From contig VZRZ01000225.1 of assembly GCA_013398175.1 (NCBI GenBank), positions 409,503 to 473,502 of the forward strand: 64,000 nt of DNA. The letters are read 5' to 3'. The notes below the pieces were generated by a model. The model was not told where the DNA came from and searched no databases. It was given only the letters and a program-made list of their open reading frames with translations. Below, piece by piece: positions 60,433 through 64,000 of this stretch. Within the stretch, counting starts at the first letter, position 1; each line of letters begins with the position of its first letter. Position numbers and translations under genes: made by a program. Source of the stretch: Climacteris rufus. Taxonomy: Eukaryota; Chordata; Aves; Passeriformes; Climacteridae.

Positions 60433-63273
60433 TAAAGGGGAAAGTTCAGCTATAAAACTGGTATTATTTTTAGCATACGTTTTAAAAACCACACAACTTT
60501 CATGGCGTAAGGAATATATTTTGCAGAGCAGAAAAGAGTTGCAGCTTTAAAGTTTTAATCATAATAAGCTGGCAGAACCACTCTAGTCTAAAAAAATATT
60601 CTGAATACTATCTTTCAAGGCAGAAAGAGCACTTTAACTACCAGACATACGTTTTCACTCAAAATGGTCTAATACAGGATTTGGCTCTCACCTGCTTCTG
60701 CTACAGCCCCCTCTTCACAAGCATGAACAACTCACTCAGTCTCTCTGATTTTATTCCCCCACTTGTAGTTTATTCTTCTTCCTTACCACATAGGGGTAGG
60801 TAAAGATATAGGTATGAAGGTTGGAAGGCATTTAGATTTTAAATATACTACACCTAAGGAGATCCCTAAACCAACTACAGAAAACACACATGGCATACAC
60901 TAAAATAACACATTAATAACACAGGGACCAAAAAATGATCACCTCTATCCTGCAAAGGCCTGCAAAGTTAAAATCATGACTAGAAGAAACGTATGCTGCT
61001 ACTGCAGGGAACTGGAAAAACCTGCAGGTTCAAAGTTGCTGTATGTTAAAGCTTTTGAAACATAGCAAAGAACACCTGAGTTGGCAAACTAAGCATTTCT
61101 TGCTTTGCTCACTTTTGCAGTAGCAAGCAGAAGGGATCCTTGCTGCCATGAAAAATACAGTTTCTGTGTGTAAATCTTAATTTTGTTATTCCCTGAAATA
61201 CAAAAAGTTCAAGACAAGACCAACTACAAAATATAATATCTTGCTTACCTATTCTGTGCTATATTAGACATCAGCAATTCAAGTAGTCACTGCCAAGAAC
61301 AAAGATGCATATCACATTACTTATCTTTATCATCTGCTGTAGCCCTCTCTGTATCTATGGTAAGGTACTACTGCCTTCTCACTTGGCCTGTACAAGTCTT
61401 TTCTTTAATTGTTTTGTTAAGTAACATGGTACTTTACACTACCTTTGTTCACTCATACTGTTTCAGCTCCAGCCCATTTGTTCTAACTTCTGCATGCTGC
61501 ACCACATTTAAGATTGGCAACCCCTGTCAGTTCTGCATTATTGCAAAACTCACAGCTGAACTTCACAAACACACCATCCACCACCAGCCCAGTAGCAGAA
61601 ACATCAACAAGGGCCTTGTGTTTCCTCTCATTCAACATTCCTGGGTATTCCTGATTGTCCAAGGGTATTAACAGTGAGTTTTCTGTGTCCTTGTTTTACT
61701 TGCCATTCTGCTTGTTCCTGGAACAGCGTTTCCCAGCATTTTTCTAGCTAAACTCTGGTGCTGTACCCTTCCCTCTGATCTCCTTACCTTCCCATCCCTG
61801 CCCTCTGTTTCTCTTTTCCCCTTTTCTTGCACTCCTACTTCTCCTCCTGTAACAGCACCAGTTCTGCGCGGTCATGCTGTAAACCGGTGGTGCAAAGAGA
61901 CATGGGCCTGTAAGCCTAAATAAATCTCTCAGCCCATTCTCCAGAAGCACTCCCAAGCACCCCCCAAGCTGGGGGCACAGCCAGAAGCAGGTGACAGGAG
62001 TTAGCATGCCAGTGCTCCCATGCAGTGAGAGCCAGCACCTTGCTGCACCCTGCCTGTAACACCTTGCACCTCACTAGCAGGGAACTGCTGCTGTATGGGG
62101 AGGTCTTTGGCACCCACAGCCTGCAGACAAGCTGGCTCGCTCTTTTGGACTCCCTGTCAAAAGGACAATGTGTGAAGTGTTACTGGCAGGCTTGCTGCAC
62201 TGCAGCTCCAGGCAACTTAAGAGCTATCTTCTTTCCTTATTGTCTGCACAACCCAGGAAACACACAGCTCTAATCAGGAAAGCTTTAACTTCTCGTTTTC
62301 TTGAACACAAACCGAAGCTCCAGCTTAGTTACATACACAGGTCAAATATGATGTTCCAGATACAATCAGTCATATTTAGTTTGCTTCAACCAGCTAAGCA
62401 CAGGACGGGGAAAATAAAAACTGACAACAAGCTAGTCTATCATGTCATATTTTACATTACCTGCTGTCTTCTGTCAGGAAGGCAGAAAAATTGTATTTCA
62501 GAATATTGCCCTAAGGAAAAGGTCATGTCTACACTGCAGAAGGATCAGAGAAAAGCATAAGCTCGGCCAACTAACATCTGCAGAGACTGGCTGAGCTACA
62601 GCCAGGCCATTTTCAGTCTAACACCACTGTGGGTGCCCATCTAGTCTCCTGCACAGGAGAGATGCCCCGTCAAAGATGGCAAATGTCTGCACAATGGAAC
62701 TTGCTCCGTGAGCATGAAATAATGCAACACACGGGTTTAGGCTGCGTGGACTACGCAACACTCCTTGCTCTTGTTCTTTTGGAGATGCACAGCAATCCAC
62801 CCATTGAGAAAAGTAAATTCATATTAGATAAGAAAAAGAGATTCCCCAAAGCTGAGTTACCATTGCCCAGGATACACACATGCTGCTGAGACTGTCAGCT
62901 GTTCTCCTTTGCTGACACAAAAGGAACTGCCCAGAAAAGACACAACTATTTGGGCACAGCAGACCTGCATCTGCTGAGGAATTAAGCATTCATCTTCTTG
63001 CAACCTACTCCCAGTATTTGGATTAAATTACATTTGTGTATTTTTGTCTACTACCAAACAAGCAATTTCAAACTGAAATACACACCCTTGTCTGGAACCA
63101 CTTCAAATGAAAATTAAAAGGAAGCAGGAACATTCACAAAAATACCCAGTAGGTGGTATTAAGTGCTAAATGTCACAGCAAGTATTTTGGCTTTTAGGCA
63201 GACCTTACAGTTGCCCTTTCAGAAACCTGTAACCCCAAAGAGCTTCCAGGTTGCACCCTCTAAATGTCAATGA

Positions 63274-63292
63274 ACAGACAGACAGACAGACA
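63274..63292 (+). repeat. ACAG microsatellite
   Basis: Four full ACAG units plus a partial one. Confidence 0.95.
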
Positions 63293-64000
63293 CAACTTAC
63301 TACCCCTGGCAGGTCCCACTGGCATGACACACACGATTGCATCAGTGAGGCAGCACCAAGAGCTGCACTGACAGTCACAGCCTTTGAAGGACCGGATCTT
63401 TATTGCACATGGGGCTGCATTTTTAAAAGACACATGAATGGTGTGGCTCGCCTTATGATGACTCTTATCACTGAAATGCCTGTAACACCGCACAGAGGAC
63501 TTGTTTGTTGCTCTCATCAAGCAAAGAAAACATGGTACTCGCTAAGGCCTTGCTATCTACACCACCAGACACCCGATGCAGTCGCTCACTGTAACTCGTC
63601 AGTCCCTTCCTTCTCTGTGATTCCACTGTATCAGAACAACCATCTGAATTTGGGATCAGTTCCTATAGATCTGACATTGTACACCTTTGCTCTGTCAGGA
63701 GTCTGGCACACAATTGCTTTCTCACACGCTGAAAAACACAGTTTATCTTTTCTGAATCAGAATCAAAGGAAAGAAATGTAAAAGAACCTTGCTGTCCATC
63801 CCGCATCCCTCAATCGCACACAGGCAGTGGGAAAGCACATATCGGGGACCAAACTGCTGCCTCCTCCTCCCCAAGGCCTGTTTTCTTGAAGACTATTTTC
63901 CAACGAACCATCGTTAATTCTTGCTTCTTAAAAACCTACCTTACAGAACTACTCCAGTAACTCTCCGAAGCTGCCGTTCTAAACCAGTCCGGGTGGCTTG

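Larger units (their letters stand above)
53358..64000 (-). other. ZDHHC3 intron 1 (partial, runs off the window)
   Basis: This is 10.6 kb without a supported exon. No CpG-rich promoter-like segment is evident up to 64000, so exon 1 is probably further right. Small repeats include an A/C-rich tract at 60394-60432 and an ACAG microsatellite at 63274-63292. The longest open frame (58111-58509 minus) is not protein-like. Confidence 0.7.

Noticed and set aside
61357..61671. A 104-codon open frame on the plus strand with a membrane-like look.
   Set aside because: It begins at GTG and shows no similarity I recognise. The Leu/Val content follows from T-rich sequence in intron 1.

Overview
This is nuclear DNA of a vertebrate, almost certainly a bird. 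The genes are split into short exons with GT-AG introns. The interspersed repeats are CR1 LINE fragments with the typical avian 3' end. Three neighbouring genes lie in the order TMEM42 (+), TGM4 (+), ZDHHC3 (-), the same order and orientation I know from human 3p21.31. I cannot name the bird order.

Layout. From 1 to about 4.3 kb is the 3' part of TMEM42, a small multi-pass membrane protein. Its last two coding exons are present; the first exon was not found and probably lies upstream of the window. From 4.3 to 15.8 kb is an intergenic stretch with three CR1 fragments and no gene I can support. From 15.8 to 30.3 kb is a complete 14-exon TGM4 transglutaminase gene. All exons join in frame to a 707-residue protein with the Cys-His-Asp triad intact. 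From about 31.0 kb to the right edge is ZDHHC3 on the minus strand. It has six coding exons shared up to residue 247, then two alternative last exons giving 299- and 327-residue palmitoyltransferases. The 52-codon proximal last exon is too short for a simple ORF scan and had to be read by eye. The last 10.6 kb is the part of ZDHHC3 intron 1 that lies in the window.

TGM4 and ZDHHC3 are convergent, with candidate polyadenylation signals about 0.76 kb apart. The three genes do not form a pathway: TMEM42 is of unknown function, TGM4 crosslinks proteins, and ZDHHC3 S-acylates proteins at the Golgi. Their proximity is ancestral synteny.

The left half is more GC-rich and holds all five CR1 fragments I recognise. 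The ZDHHC3 half is AT-richer with none that I could see. I found no new system. The best leads are gene-structure details: the two ZDHHC3 tails, a TG repeat against the splice acceptor of the TGM4 active-site exon, a CR1 tail in the branch-point zone of the next exon, and a strong overlapping upstream ORF before the ZDHHC3 start.
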